From an uncultured Lachnospiraceae bacterium (lineage in GTDB: Bacteria; Bacillota; Clostridia; Lachnospirales; Lachnospiraceae), in NCBI GenBank assembly GCA_947626365.1, contig CANQRW010000006.1, positions 1-64,000 on the forward strand: a stretch of DNA of 64,000 bases. The letters run 5' to 3'. Both the position numbers and the translations under genes were made by a program. Under the pieces are notes generated by a model that made no database searches, was not told where the DNA came from, and saw only the letters and a list, made by a program, of their open reading frames with translations. This document shows, piece after piece, positions 1-9,349 of this stretch (position 1 is its first letter; every line of letters starts with the position of its first letter).

Positions 1-182
1 TAGACGATCTCTTCAAAAACTGCATGTTGATCAACGACTGAGTACCATGTTTTGAGAAAAACGACGGAAGTCAGGATCTATCCATATAAAGCATATCATT
101 ATATAACTTATAAGTCAATATTAACTCATAGATTCCTTATCTTTTCCCCCAATTCTGCATATAATTAAAAGGGGTGATACGC

Positions 183-539
183 ATGATACTCGATTACAGG
201 CTGATGGGCCAGCGCCTGGCCAAATGCAGGAAAGATAAACACGTTACGCAGGAGCAGCTGGCAGAATATCTGGATGTCTCCACCGCGTTCATCAGCAGGA
301 TCGAATGCGGGAGGACGCAAATCAATCTGGAACGGCTGGTCCAGATTTGTCATTTTCTGGAAATAGAGCCCGCTTATATCCTGCAGGGCGCGGACTGCGC
401 CTCTCCTGCCTATATGAGCGGTGAACTGTCCCAGCTTCTCGGTGAATGCCCCAGAGAGGCCCTTCCTCTGGTTAAGAACCTGCTGGAAGATGTGATCGCG
501 CATTTCAGCCAGAATTCTCCTTCTTCCAATAAGCAATAA
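183..539 (+). CDS. XRE-family helix-turn-helix transcriptional regulator
   Basis: N-terminal HTH pattern GQRLAKCRKDKHVTQEQLAEYLDVSTAFISRIECGRTQI; ATG at 183 preceded by AAAGGGG; the tracked ORF begins at the 174 GTG. Confidence 0.85.
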   Translation: MILDYRLMGQRLAKCRKDKHVTQEQLAEYLDVSTAFISRIECGRTQINLERLVQICHFLEIEPAYILQGADCASPAYMSGELSQLLGECPREALPLVKNLLEDVIAHFSQNSPSSNKQ

Positions 540-542
540 AAT

Positions 543-583
543 AACTGCCGGCAGTCGTCTCTCTCTACCGGCAGTTTACTATT
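543..583 (+). terminator. Rho-independent terminator-like hairpin after the XRE gene
   Basis: AACTGCCGG ... CCGGCAGTT inverted repeat followed by a T-rich stretch. Confidence 0.65.
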
Positions 584-620
584 TTCTTAATATCATTTGG
601 TATGCTGGCAGCATACTTTT

Positions 621-1967
621 CTAAATTTTCACGATCGTCTGAAACAGTAATACGACCATTTCTTTAAGCAGAAGCAGAATCCCATATGTGAACGGCCAGA
701 CTATATAATATCCCAGCCAGCGGATCTCTTTTTTCTTATTGCGCAAAAGCGGCATTTTCGCGGCGGCACCGTGATAGTCCGTATATACCGCGACTGCAAA
801 AAGCAGGCTGACGAGCAGCAGGATTCGATCCGACCACAGAGCCAGCGGACGGCCCGCATCCACCTCAAACTTCACCGTCAGACTCAGATAGATAATGAAC
901 AGATACCCCATCACCGCCAGCATCTTCTTCCACCATACGCCGCTGCGGAAACCGGGAATCGGCCATATCCCGGGCTTTCCGGTAGGTCCGTTTTTCACGT
1001 ATTCGTCTTCCTGGCGTCGGTCTGTTTCACCCCTGCGTTCTCTGTATCTGTCTTCTTCATGGAGTCCTGCGTCTTTCTCCGCCCAAGGCGCGGACGCAGG
1101 TCCTGCATGGATGGGAGATTCTGCTTTCCCTGTTATCTTTGACATCCCTGCCGCATCCGCTGCCTCTGCCGTCTCCTTCGCTGCCGCATCCCTCGCTGCC
1201 GCTCCTGCCTCCGCCTTCTCCTTCGCTGCCACCGTCTCCTTCGCTGCCACTCCTGCCTCCGCCGCTCCATTCATCTGTAATGCCTGCAGTGCCTGATCCA
1301 ACTCCCATACCGACTGATATCTCTGTCTCGGGTCCATCTGCGTACATTTCCGGATGATAACTCCGCAGGCGCCCTCCGCCATCCGGTCTTTGATATGAAC
1401 TCCGGTCAGGAGATAATTGAACACCACGCCAAGGGAGTAGATATCCGTCCGGGCGTCCGTCTGGGCAAAGCCGAACTGTTCGGGAGCCGCGTAAGCTTCC
1501 GTTCCGATCAGCCTGGTATCCTGATTCAGCCCTTTCTCATAAAGCCGGGCCGCGTTATAATCGATCAGCTTCACGATCCCATCCTGGGAAATCATGATAT
1601 TGGACAGCTTCACGTCCCGATGAATGACCGGCGGCTCCTGGCTGTGCAGGCATGCAAGAGCCTCACAGACCTGGCGGACGATTCCGACCGCTTCCTCCCG
1701 TGTAAATGAATGCCCGCGGTTTAGCCGTTCCTCCAGCGTCTCTCCGTTTATGTACTCCTCGATCAGCCAGAACTTCCCCTCTTCCATCTTCCACGCGGCA
1801 ATGCCGGGGATATGGATGCTGTGAAGTCCGGCGACACGTTCGTACACTTTCTGATTGAACGTCTCAAGGCATTTTTTCACATAGATTTTCCCTGTATCAC
1901 GGTCAAGAACCAACCAGATATTTTTATATTTTCCGATAGGGGTGATTTCCTGATATCGATCCGGCAT
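621..1967 (-). CDS. Membrane-associated serine/threonine protein kinase (PKN2/Hanks type)
   Basis: Kinase motifs HRDVKLSNIMI, DYNAARLY and GTEAYAAPEQF; C-terminal hydrophobic segments; ATG at 1967 (MPDRYQEI) has AGAGGAAG upstream, so the ORF-track start at 2165 is probably too long. Confidence 0.85.
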   Translation of the reverse strand: MPDRYQEITPIGKYKNIWLVLDRDTGKIYVKKCLETFNQKVYERVAGLHSIHIPGIAAWKMEEGKFWLIEEYINGETLEERLNRGHSFTREEAVGIVRQVCEALACLHSQEPPVIHRDVKLSNIMISQDGIVKLIDYNAARLYEKGLNQDTRLIGTEAYAAPEQFGFAQTDARTDIYSLGVVFNYLLTGVHIKDRMAEGACGVIIRKCTQMDPRQRYQSVWELDQALQALQMNGAAEAGVAAKETVAAKEKAEAGAAARDAAAKETAEAADAAGMSKITGKAESPIHAGPASAPWAEKDAGLHEEDRYRERRGETDRRQEDEYVKNGPTGKPGIWPIPGFRSGVWWKKMLAVMGYLFIIYLSLTVKFEVDAGRPLALWSDRILLLVSLLFAVAVYTDYHGAAAKMPLLRNKKKEIRWLGYYIVWPFTYGILLLLKEMVVLLFQTIVKI

Positions 1968-2069
1968 ATGGCTTCCTCTGTATTCCTGAAAATGTCTCCA
2001 AATTATCACTTGCGAAACAGCTATATTTAGTGTAGCATAAAAAATGGAAATACAAAAGGAGAACCCGAC

Positions 2070-2549
2070 ATGCTTAAGAAAGAAAATAACGTCCATACCG
2101 GGACGCCGCAAACTATAGACTCCAAAACTACCGGCGAACTGCTGCATATTCTGACCGGCACCCATTCACAAAAGGAACTGGACGCTTATCTTGAAACACA
2201 TACACATCCGGACGCCAGCATGGATTTCGCCGGCTGCTTTCAGCATTTTCTTAAGATCCACGATCTGAAAAAATCTGATATCATCCGCGCGGCCCAGCTG
2301 GACCGCACCTACGGCTACCAGATTCTGAACGGTGCCCGGCAGCCGGGCCGTGACAAGATCCTGGCCCTGTGTATCGCAGCCGGACTTACGCTTCGGGAGA
2401 CACAGCGGTGTCTGGAATGCTCCGGAGAAGGGATTCTCTACGCCAGATCTTCCCGGGACGCAGTCATTATATACGGAATTGAACACCATATGGATGTGCT
2501 GCGGATCAATGAACTTCTGGTTGAGAAAAAGGAGCATATCCTGGAGTAG
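2070..2549 (+). CDS. HTH-domain protein divergently paired with the kinase
   Basis: HTH-like KKSDIIRAAQLDRTYGYQILNGARQPGRDKILALCIAAGL; divergent from 621..1967. Confidence 0.65.
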   Translation: MLKKENNVHTGTPQTIDSKTTGELLHILTGTHSQKELDAYLETHTHPDASMDFAGCFQHFLKIHDLKKSDIIRAAQLDRTYGYQILNGARQPGRDKILALCIAAGLTLRETQRCLECSGEGILYARSSRDAVIIYGIEHHMDVLRINELLVEKKEHILE

Positions 2550-2578
2550 AAGCAGAAAATAGATATCACATCCTGTGG

Positions 2579-2607
2579 TTGAAATATCGCCCTAATTATG
2601 GTAAGAT
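2579..2607 (+). promoter_or_regulatory. Candidate sigma-A promoter of the holin-like toxin
   Basis: TTGAAA - 17 nt - TAAGAT. Confidence 0.5.
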
Positions 2608-2676
2608 ATTAATGGGAACAATCATGTCACTGCAAGGTGTTGGCCTTCCATTCAACATAGATGGGAGGTGGTGCGG

Positions 2677-2848
2677 ATGAAATTCGATTTTAAGGACCTT
2701 ATGGCCTTTGGGATGTTCATTCTTGCATTACGTCAGTATGCAAAAAACGCGCCAGTGACGCATTGTTTGTATTACGTCAGTATGCAAAAAACGCGCCAGT
2801 GACGCGTTTTTTGTATTGCTGACCCTTATCGTTTTGATAAGCCAGTAA
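2677..2848 (+). pseudogene. Holin-like toxin (Hol_Tox type) ORF interrupted by two 44-bp repeat units
   Basis: ATG AAA TTC GAT... reads MKFDFKDLMAFGMFILAL; removing 2730-2817 (88 bp) restores MKFDFKDLMAFGMFILALLTLIVLISQ-stop; GGGAGG ribosome-binding site upstream. Confidence 0.7.
2730..2817 (+). repeat. Two tandem 44-bp palindromic repeat units (family A, locus a)
   Basis: ACGTCAGTATGCAAAAAACGCGCCAGTGACGCATTGTTTGTATT followed by ACGTCAGTATGCAAAAAACGCGCCAGTGACGCGTTTTTTGTATT. Confidence 0.9.
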
Positions 2849-2862
2849 CGTTTTTCACATAG

Positions 2863-2948
2863 AAAAACCACCCTTGTATACTTTGACCAGTGCAAGGGTG
2901 GAATTTCTACCTTAGTTATTGGCCAACCTCTTGTAGGTGGTTGTTCCT
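2863..2948 (-). ncRNA. Putative antisense RNA of a type I toxin-antitoxin locus
   Basis: Minus-strand promoter TTGAAA-17-TATAAT at 2983..2955; transcript would end at hairpin CCACCCTTG/CAAGGGTGG (2901..2868) followed by TTTTT (2867..2863). Confidence 0.6.
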
Positions 2949-2954
2949 GATATT

Positions 2955-2983
2955 ATTATATGCAGCTTTACAAGAAATTTCAA
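2955..2983 (-). promoter_or_regulatory. Sigma-A promoter for the antisense RNA
   Basis: TTGAAA - 17 nt - TATAAT on the minus strand. Confidence 0.6.
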
Positions 2984-2990
2984 TACATTT

Positions 2991-4559
2991 CTAAATATCT
3001 TTCCAGTAGCTTTCACTGTAGCTTTCCGGCAGCGCGAACAGCTTCTCCTTCCTCTCGATCATCTCATCCACCCGCTCGATATACTGCTCCACGTTCTTCA
3101 CCGTCTCCGCCCGCTCAATCCGGTTCTGGCCAGGGATCACCAACTTGGTAGTGGTACCGGCTCCGCAGCCCACGATGGTCTGCTGCTCCTCCATGATCAG
3201 AATGTTGTAGAGACACGCCTTTCCGGGGGCGGCGTAGCCCACATTCTCGAAATTCCCGGCCATGTTCTTCTGACGATAGAGATAGTAGGGCTCCAGGCCC
3301 ATCTCCCGCGCGTAGCGGGCGGTCATATCGATAATCTCCTGAGTATTGACGATCTTAAGATCCTTGTAGACCTCTTTCATGGTATTCAGCCGGGCCGCCC
3401 GCTTGATAGCCAGGGAATGAACCGTCAGGCTGTCGGGAGCCAGGGCCTTCACCTGCTCCATGGTAGAGCGAACATCCTCCATGTCCTCCTCCGGAAGTCC
3501 CACGATCAGGTCCATGTTGATATTGTCGAAGCCTTCTTCCCGAGCCAGAGCGAATTTCTCCTTCACTTCCTCCACCGTATGGCGGCGGCCGATCAAATCC
3601 AGAGTGGCCTGTTTCATGGTCTGAGGATTGATGGAGATACGGGTGACGCCGTGCTTTTTCAGCACCCGCAGCTTGTCTCTGGTAATGCTGTCCGGCCGGC
3701 CGGCTTCCACTGTAAATTCCCGGGCCCCGTCCACGTCAAATGCAGCCCGCAGCTTCGTAAAGAGCCGATCCAGGTCTTCCGCCGAAAGGGAGGTAGGCGT
3801 TCCGCCTCCGAAATACACCGTATCCAGATTCCTGCCCGCCATCTTCTTCGCCACATAGTCCATCTCTTTAAAAAGAGCTTCCAGATACAGGCCTGTCCTG
3901 CCCTCCCATTTTCCTATGGGATAAGAGGTGAAAGAGCAGTAAAGACAAGTGGTGGGGCAGAAGGGAATCCCCACATACAGGCTGTAGCCGTTCTGACAGT
4001 CGATGGCCGACAGAAGGCTCCGCTCCCGGTTGGCAATCTCGATACTCAGATTGATCTTCTCATCACTGGCAAAATAATTCTCCTTCATGTAACGGAAGAT
4101 TTCCCGGTCCGTCATTCCCTCCGTCAGCCTGGTCATGGCGATCTTGGTGGGACGGATTCCCGTCAGAGAGCCCCATGGCAGCTGCCTGCCCGTCTCCATC
4201 ATCAAGAGGGCGTAAAGGCGGCGTTTAATCTTATTCTTGGCCTCCGTCCGGTCGTCATAATTCAGTTCTATGGGCTGGCCTGCCTGTTCCAGTTCCATCT
4301 GCAAAGCCCAGTGTAAGTCCGTAAAGCCATGGAATGTGTAAGTCCCATGGCTGATCAGGTTCAATATATAAGACTGCCGGTCCGGGCTCACCAGACCCTC
4401 CATTGTCAGGCGAACTGTGTCGCCGGCCGCTCGGTCTCCCGGTCTCAGGCTGTCCTCTCCGGCCTCCCGGTACACAAACTTCTCCCCCGGATAAAAGGCC
4501 ATCAGAAGTTCCCGGATATCCTGCTCAAACGCGTAATCATTCAGACAAATCTCTATCAT
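2991..4559 (-). CDS. hemZ: Coproporphyrinogen III dehydrogenase-like radical SAM protein HemZ
   Basis: Radical SAM motif GIPFCPTTCLYCSFTSYPI; overall HemZ-like sequence. Confidence 0.88.
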   Translation of the reverse strand: MIEICLNDYAFEQDIRELLMAFYPGEKFVYREAGEDSLRPGDRAAGDTVRLTMEGLVSPDRQSYILNLISHGTYTFHGFTDLHWALQMELEQAGQPIELNYDDRTEAKNKIKRRLYALLMMETGRQLPWGSLTGIRPTKIAMTRLTEGMTDREIFRYMKENYFASDEKINLSIEIANRERSLLSAIDCQNGYSLYVGIPFCPTTCLYCSFTSYPIGKWEGRTGLYLEALFKEMDYVAKKMAGRNLDTVYFGGGTPTSLSAEDLDRLFTKLRAAFDVDGAREFTVEAGRPDSITRDKLRVLKKHGVTRISINPQTMKQATLDLIGRRHTVEEVKEKFALAREEGFDNINMDLIVGLPEEDMEDVRSTMEQVKALAPDSLTVHSLAIKRAARLNTMKEVYKDLKIVNTQEIIDMTARYAREMGLEPYYLYRQKNMAGNFENVGYAAPGKACLYNILIMEEQQTIVGCGAGTTTKLVIPGQNRIERAETVKNVEQYIERVDEMIERKEKLFALPESYSESYWKDI

Positions 4560-4598
4560 AATCTATCCTGCCTCCGGCCTGTCAGGCGGTCATGTCAT

Positions 4599-5255
4599 CT
4601 ATCTGGCATAATAGGCAACCATGTTGTGCTTCTTCTCGTAGCCGATGGTGGTGTCTTCCCCATGGCCCGGATATACTTCTGTCTCATCCGGCAGAGCGAA
4701 CAGCGTTCCGATGACGGAATCCATCAGCTTTGCCATGCTGCCCGTAGGCAGGTCCGTTCGTCCCACAGACTCGCAGAACAGCGTGTCGCCGCTGATCAGC
4801 AGGTTCTCCTCCGCCGCGTAGTAACAGACGCTTCCCTCTGTATGGCCTGGCGTAAAGAACACCTTCCACTTCACTCCCAGAAGTTCTATGGTCTCGCCGT
4901 CACGAAGCCACCGGTCCGCCTCCAGAGTCTGTTCTTCCCCGCAGGTGGGGGTAAGATTCCACTGAGGATTGGAAAGAAGAGGCTGCTCTTTCTCTCCTGC
5001 CATCACCGGCACATGGAATGTTCTGCGCAGATCCGCCGCCGCCAGGATATGGTCGAAATGTCCGTGCGTCAAGAGGATTGCCTCCGGCTTCAGGTACATC
5101 TGGCGGCACCGGTTTATAACAAAGGAGGCGTTATCCGCCGGGTCTACGATGACGCAGGCGCCGGGCCGGTCTTCCGTCCCCTTCTCCCTGTAAATGATAT
5201 AGCAGTTGGTATCTATCATTCCAAGCACATTGTTGGCGATTTTCAAATTTCTCAT
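4599..5255 (-). CDS. MBL-fold metallohydrolase
   Basis: THGHFDHI and FTPGHTEGSVCYY metallo-beta-lactamase motifs. Confidence 0.9.
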   Translation of the reverse strand: MRNLKIANNVLGMIDTNCYIIYREKGTEDRPGACVIVDPADNASFVINRCRQMYLKPEAILLTHGHFDHILAAADLRRTFHVPVMAGEKEQPLLSNPQWNLTPTCGEEQTLEADRWLRDGETIELLGVKWKVFFTPGHTEGSVCYYAAEENLLISGDTLFCESVGRTDLPTGSMAKLMDSVIGTLFALPDETEVYPGHGEDTTIGYEKKHNMVAYYAR

Positions 5256-5376
5256 ATTTTCAAATTCCTTATATAATTCTTCAAATCATCCGGCCAGTAA
5301 CTGTGTCGGCCGGCGATCACGCCGATAACTGTGACCGCGCCAGCCGCCGTCCCGCCGGATACTCCGGCCCGCCGCG

Positions 5377-7656
5377 TCAGCCCGTAGTCCTCTCAATATC
5401 CAGCACGCCTTCTATCTGCCGCAGCTTCTCCGTCAGCCGGTTCAGCTCCTCGATTCCCGCGATATCAAAGGCCATGACAAAGGTCGCCTTGCCCTGCCGG
5501 TTAGTCCTTACGTTGACGGAAGTGATATCGATCTGACGTTCCGTAAAGACCTTGGAGATATCCACCAGCATACCGATCCGGTTGTTGGCAAAAATCTGGA
5601 TCTCCGTAGAGTATTTCTCCTTATCGCTGCCGTCTGCAGGCTGCTCCCACTCGGCGTCGATGAGACGGACTCTCTCTTCCTCCGGCAGATTGATGATATT
5701 GACGCAGTCGGTTCGGTGAATGGATACTCCGCGTCCTCTGGTGACAAATCCCACGATCTCGTCTCCCGGCACAGGGCTGCAGCATCTGGAAAAACGGACG
5801 GCCACATCATGGATTCCCCGGACCGTGATTCCCCCCTGGGTCCTGCGCATCACAGGAGGCCTGGCGGACATTTCGGCAACGCCCTCCAGAATCTTGGCGT
5901 CGGTGACCTCCCGCTTCAGCTTCTTGTCCCGCTCCTCCAGCATCTTGTTGATGACCTGGCCTTCCTTCAGGCCGCCGTGGCCGATAGAGGCCAGCACCGA
6001 ATCCCAGTCCTTGAAGGCGTACCGCTTCATGACTTTTTCCATGAATTCCGGTTTGTTGATCTCGGTGTAGTTGATCCCCTTAGCCTTGCAGTAACGGTCG
6101 ATCATCTCTTTTCCGCGGACGATATTGTCTTCCTTCAGCTCCGCCTTGAACCACTGATTGATCTTATTCTTGGCCTGGGTGCTCTTGACCAGGGCCAGCC
6201 AGTCCCGGCTGGGACCCTTGGCGTTCTGGGAAGTGATGATCTCGATCTGATCGCCGGTCTGAATCTTGTAATCGATATTCACCAGCTTGCCGTTGACTCT
6301 GGCTCCCACCATCTTATTGCCCACGGCGCTGTGGATCGCGTAGGCAAAATCAATAGGCGTGGAACCCATGGGCAGCGTCTTCACATCACCCGACGGCGTA
6401 AAGCAGTAGACGCTGTCGGAGAACAGATCCAGATCGCCTTTTACCAGATTCAGAAACTCTTTGGAATCGTCGGTGTCCCGCTGCCACTCCAGAATCTGCC
6501 GCAGCCAGGACATCTTGGCCGCCTCGTCGCCTTCTGCCGTGACGCCGCTTCCGCTCTCCTTATATTTCCAGTGGGCGGCGATGCCGTACTCTGCCGTCCG
6601 GTGCATCTCGTAGGTGCGGATCTGCACCTCGAAGGACTGACCGGTACTGCCGATGAGCGTTGTGTGCAGCGACTGGTACATATTGGGCTTGGGCATGGCG
6701 ATATAGTCCTTAAAACGGCCGGGAATGGGCTTATACATCTCGTGGATTACGCCCAGAGCCGCGTAACAGTCCTTGACTGAATCCACCATGATACGCACGG
6801 CGAACAGATCGTAGATCTGATCCAGAGTCTTGTTCTGGTTCACCATCTTCTTATAGATACTGAAAAAATGCTTGATCCGGCCGCCCACCGTCACCTCGAT
6901 GCCGGCATCTTTCATAGTCTTCCCGATCTCATCCACAATCTCCTGAAGGAACGCTTCCCTGGCGTCTCTGCGCAGGTTCACCTTCTCCACCAGATCATAA
7001 TATACGTCCGGATGCAGGAATTTCAGCGACAGATCGTCCAGCTCGATCTTAATCTTGGAGATGCCCAGCCGGTCGGCGATAGGGGCGTAGATCTCCAGCG
7101 TCTCCCGGGCTTTCTCCTTCTGCTTCTCCGGCTTCCAGAATTTGCCGGTCCGCATATTGTGAAGGCGGTCCGCCAGCTTGATGATAATGACCCGGATATC
7201 CTTGGCCATGGCCAGGAACATCTTCCGCAGGTTCTCCGCCTGAATCTCCACCTTGTCCATATCCCAGGACAGCTGAGTCAGCTTGGTGACGCCGTCTACC
7301 AGGAAAGCCACCTCGGTTCCGAATTCTTTCGTCAGATCGTCCAGGGTCATGCCGGTGTCTTCCACCACATCATGAAGCAGGCCGGCCTCAATGGTTTCCT
7401 TATCCATCTCAAGGTCAGCCAGTATAATGGCAACACAAAGAGGGTGAATGATATACGGTTCACCCGATTTGCGCTTCTGGTCTTTATGGGCGTCTCTGGC
7501 AATAAGATATGCCTTCTCCACCTGAGTAATATCATCAGAGGGATGGTACCGCCGGATGGTACTGATCAGTTCCTGGTACAATTCTTCCGGACTGGTAAAA
7601 GAAGCAGGCGCCTCCAGCACCTGTTCCACAGGCTCTTTGATCGGTTCCTGTGTCAT
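5377..7656 (-). CDS. rel: Bifunctional (p)ppGpp synthetase/hydrolase RelA/SpoT
   Basis: HD domain (HDVVEDTG), synthetase domain, TGS and ACT regions in the expected order. Confidence 0.96.
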   Translation of the reverse strand: MTQEPIKEPVEQVLEAPASFTSPEELYQELISTIRRYHPSDDITQVEKAYLIARDAHKDQKRKSGEPYIIHPLCVAIILADLEMDKETIEAGLLHDVVEDTGMTLDDLTKEFGTEVAFLVDGVTKLTQLSWDMDKVEIQAENLRKMFLAMAKDIRVIIIKLADRLHNMRTGKFWKPEKQKEKARETLEIYAPIADRLGISKIKIELDDLSLKFLHPDVYYDLVEKVNLRRDAREAFLQEIVDEIGKTMKDAGIEVTVGGRIKHFFSIYKKMVNQNKTLDQIYDLFAVRIMVDSVKDCYAALGVIHEMYKPIPGRFKDYIAMPKPNMYQSLHTTLIGSTGQSFEVQIRTYEMHRTAEYGIAAHWKYKESGSGVTAEGDEAAKMSWLRQILEWQRDTDDSKEFLNLVKGDLDLFSDSVYCFTPSGDVKTLPMGSTPIDFAYAIHSAVGNKMVGARVNGKLVNIDYKIQTGDQIEIITSQNAKGPSRDWLALVKSTQAKNKINQWFKAELKEDNIVRGKEMIDRYCKAKGINYTEINKPEFMEKVMKRYAFKDWDSVLASIGHGGLKEGQVINKMLEERDKKLKREVTDAKILEGVAEMSARPPVMRRTQGGITVRGIHDVAVRFSRCCSPVPGDEIVGFVTRGRGVSIHRTDCVNIINLPEEERVRLIDAEWEQPADGSDKEKYSTEIQIFANNRIGMLVDISKVFTERQIDITSVNVRTNRQGKATFVMAFDIAGIEELNRLTEKLRQIEGVLDIERTTG

Positions 7657-7705
7657 TCTGTCACCTTCTCTATAAGTAATACCGAGGGGACGGATACGAT
7701 GCTGC

Positions 7706-8230
7706 TTATTTCCCTTCGTATGTAACCAGCGAGGTCACGTCATAACCGTTCAGCTTCTCGCGGCCCTTAAGGCCTGCCAGTTCCATGACAAAGCAGATCT
7801 TCACCACCTGGCCGCCCAGCTGTTCGATCATCTTGACAATGGCCTCGATAGTCCCTCCGGTGGCAATCAGATCATCTATGATAACCACCTTCTGGCCAGG
7901 CTTGATGGAATCCTTATGCATCTCAATAACCGCGCTGCCATACTCCAGATCGTATTCCATGCTGATGGTCTCGCAGGGGAGCTTGCCTTTCTTCCGCACC
8001 GGCACAAAACCTTTATGCATAGCATATGCCACCGGCACTCCGAAAATGAATCCCCTGGATTCCGGTCCGACCACGACGTCGTACTCCACATCCTTCAGCG
8101 CTTCGATCATACCGTCAATCGCCAGATGGAGACCGTCTGCATCCTGCAGAATCGTAGTTACATCTCTGAAAATGATTCCCGGCTCCGGAAAATCCGGAAT
8201 ACTTCTCACGTAATCCTCGACCTTCTTCAT
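7706..8230 (-). CDS. apt: Adenine phosphoribosyltransferase
   Basis: PRPP-binding motif VVIIDDLIATGGT; typical APT N-terminus IPDFPEPGIIFRDVTTIL. Confidence 0.95.
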   Translation of the reverse strand: MKKVEDYVRSIPDFPEPGIIFRDVTTILQDADGLHLAIDGMIEALKDVEYDVVVGPESRGFIFGVPVAYAMHKGFVPVRKKGKLPCETISMEYDLEYGSAVIEMHKDSIKPGQKVVIIDDLIATGGTIEAIVKMIEQLGGQVVKICFVMELAGLKGREKLNGYDVTSLVTYEGK

Positions 8231-8339
8231 CCTTGTTCCCTCTCTTTATGTTAATAAATAAAATATGCTACTATCATAACACTTCGCCCCACTTTGGGCA
8301 AGTCCCGAGTTACAGGAAATCTCTGTTTTCACGGTTTTC

Positions 8340-9230
8340 TTACTTCCTCGGATGGGCCTCGCGGTAGGATTTCCGGACCGGTTCCTGCATCCGCGCATAA
8401 CCTATGTAAGCCTGAGTGGTGGCCGGATCCGCATGTCCCAGCATGGTCTGTACCGCCTGAAGATCAGCTCCGCCGCCAATCAAATGGACCGCCAGGGAAT
8501 GTCTCAGGGTATGAGGGGTGATATCCGTTCCGATTCCTGCTTTTCCCCCATAATACTTGACGATCTTCCAGAAACCCTGCCGGCTCATGGGGCCTCCGCT
8601 GCAGTTGACGAACAGATAGGGAACCTCTTTCTCCTTCACAAGCGCGCCCCTGGCCTGCTCCATATATTTCTTCAGCGCCTGCTTTGCCGTCTTTCCAAAG
8701 GGAACCGTCCTCTGCCTGTATCCCTCCCTGCAGGTCACAAAACCGATTGGAAGATTGATATCTTCCACCGTCAGGCCGATCAATTCCGACACTCTCAGCC
8801 CGGTAGCATAGAGGAGCTCCAGCATGGCCTTGTCCCGCATCTCCTTGGGCGTAGAATCGCCCGGCTGCGCCAGCAGATCCTCTACCTGCTCGACCGTCAG
8901 GATACTGGGGGCTTTCTTCTCCACCTTAGGCGTCTTCAGCATCTCCGACGGATCTTTCCGCAGCTTCCCCTCCCGGATTTCATAATGAAAAAAGGCGCGC
9001 ATGGACGCCATGACTCTGGAGATTGTAGAAGAAGCCTTCCCGGATTTTTCCAGAAAGAGAATATACGAATTCAGGGCTGTCTTCGTCACCCTGGATACAT
9101 CGGCAATGCCCCTTTCACGCAGATACTCCGCCATCTGATTCAGATCCCGCTCATAAGAAATCAGCGTGTTCTGAGATGCCTGCTTCACCTCCGCCATATA
9201 CCTGACAAATTCTTTTATCTCCCCGTCCAT
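8340..9230 (-). CDS. xerD: Site-specific tyrosine recombinase XerD-like
   Basis: Catalytic-region motifs LLYATGLRVSELIGL, HTLRHSLAVHLI and LGHADPATTQAY; start at 9230 (MDGEIKEF) more plausible than 9311. Confidence 0.85.
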   Translation of the reverse strand: MDGEIKEFVRYMAEVKQASQNTLISYERDLNQMAEYLRERGIADVSRVTKTALNSYILFLEKSGKASSTISRVMASMRAFFHYEIREGKLRKDPSEMLKTPKVEKKAPSILTVEQVEDLLAQPGDSTPKEMRDKAMLELLYATGLRVSELIGLTVEDINLPIGFVTCREGYRQRTVPFGKTAKQALKKYMEQARGALVKEKEVPYLFVNCSGGPMSRQGFWKIVKYYGGKAGIGTDITPHTLRHSLAVHLIGGGADLQAVQTMLGHADPATTQAYIGYARMQEPVRKSYREAHPRK

Positions 9231-9349
9231 ACATTTTTCCTCTGTTCCACTCAAAATCACCTGATTCGAGTCTTTTCTTAACATTATAGACGGTATTTTC
9301 CATAAAATCAAACACTAATTTCCCACTTTCCTCCCATTTCGGCAAAGAT

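Noticed and set aside
1139-1357. Pro/Leu/Ser-rich ORF
   Set aside because: Frame artefact of the repetitive kinase linker
2730-2817. Possible CRISPR array
   Set aside because: Units are directly adjacent with no unique spacers and no cas genes are present
2937-4316. 459-aa plus-strand ORF
   Set aside because: Antisense shadow of hemZ; composition is unlike a real protein and there is no RBS
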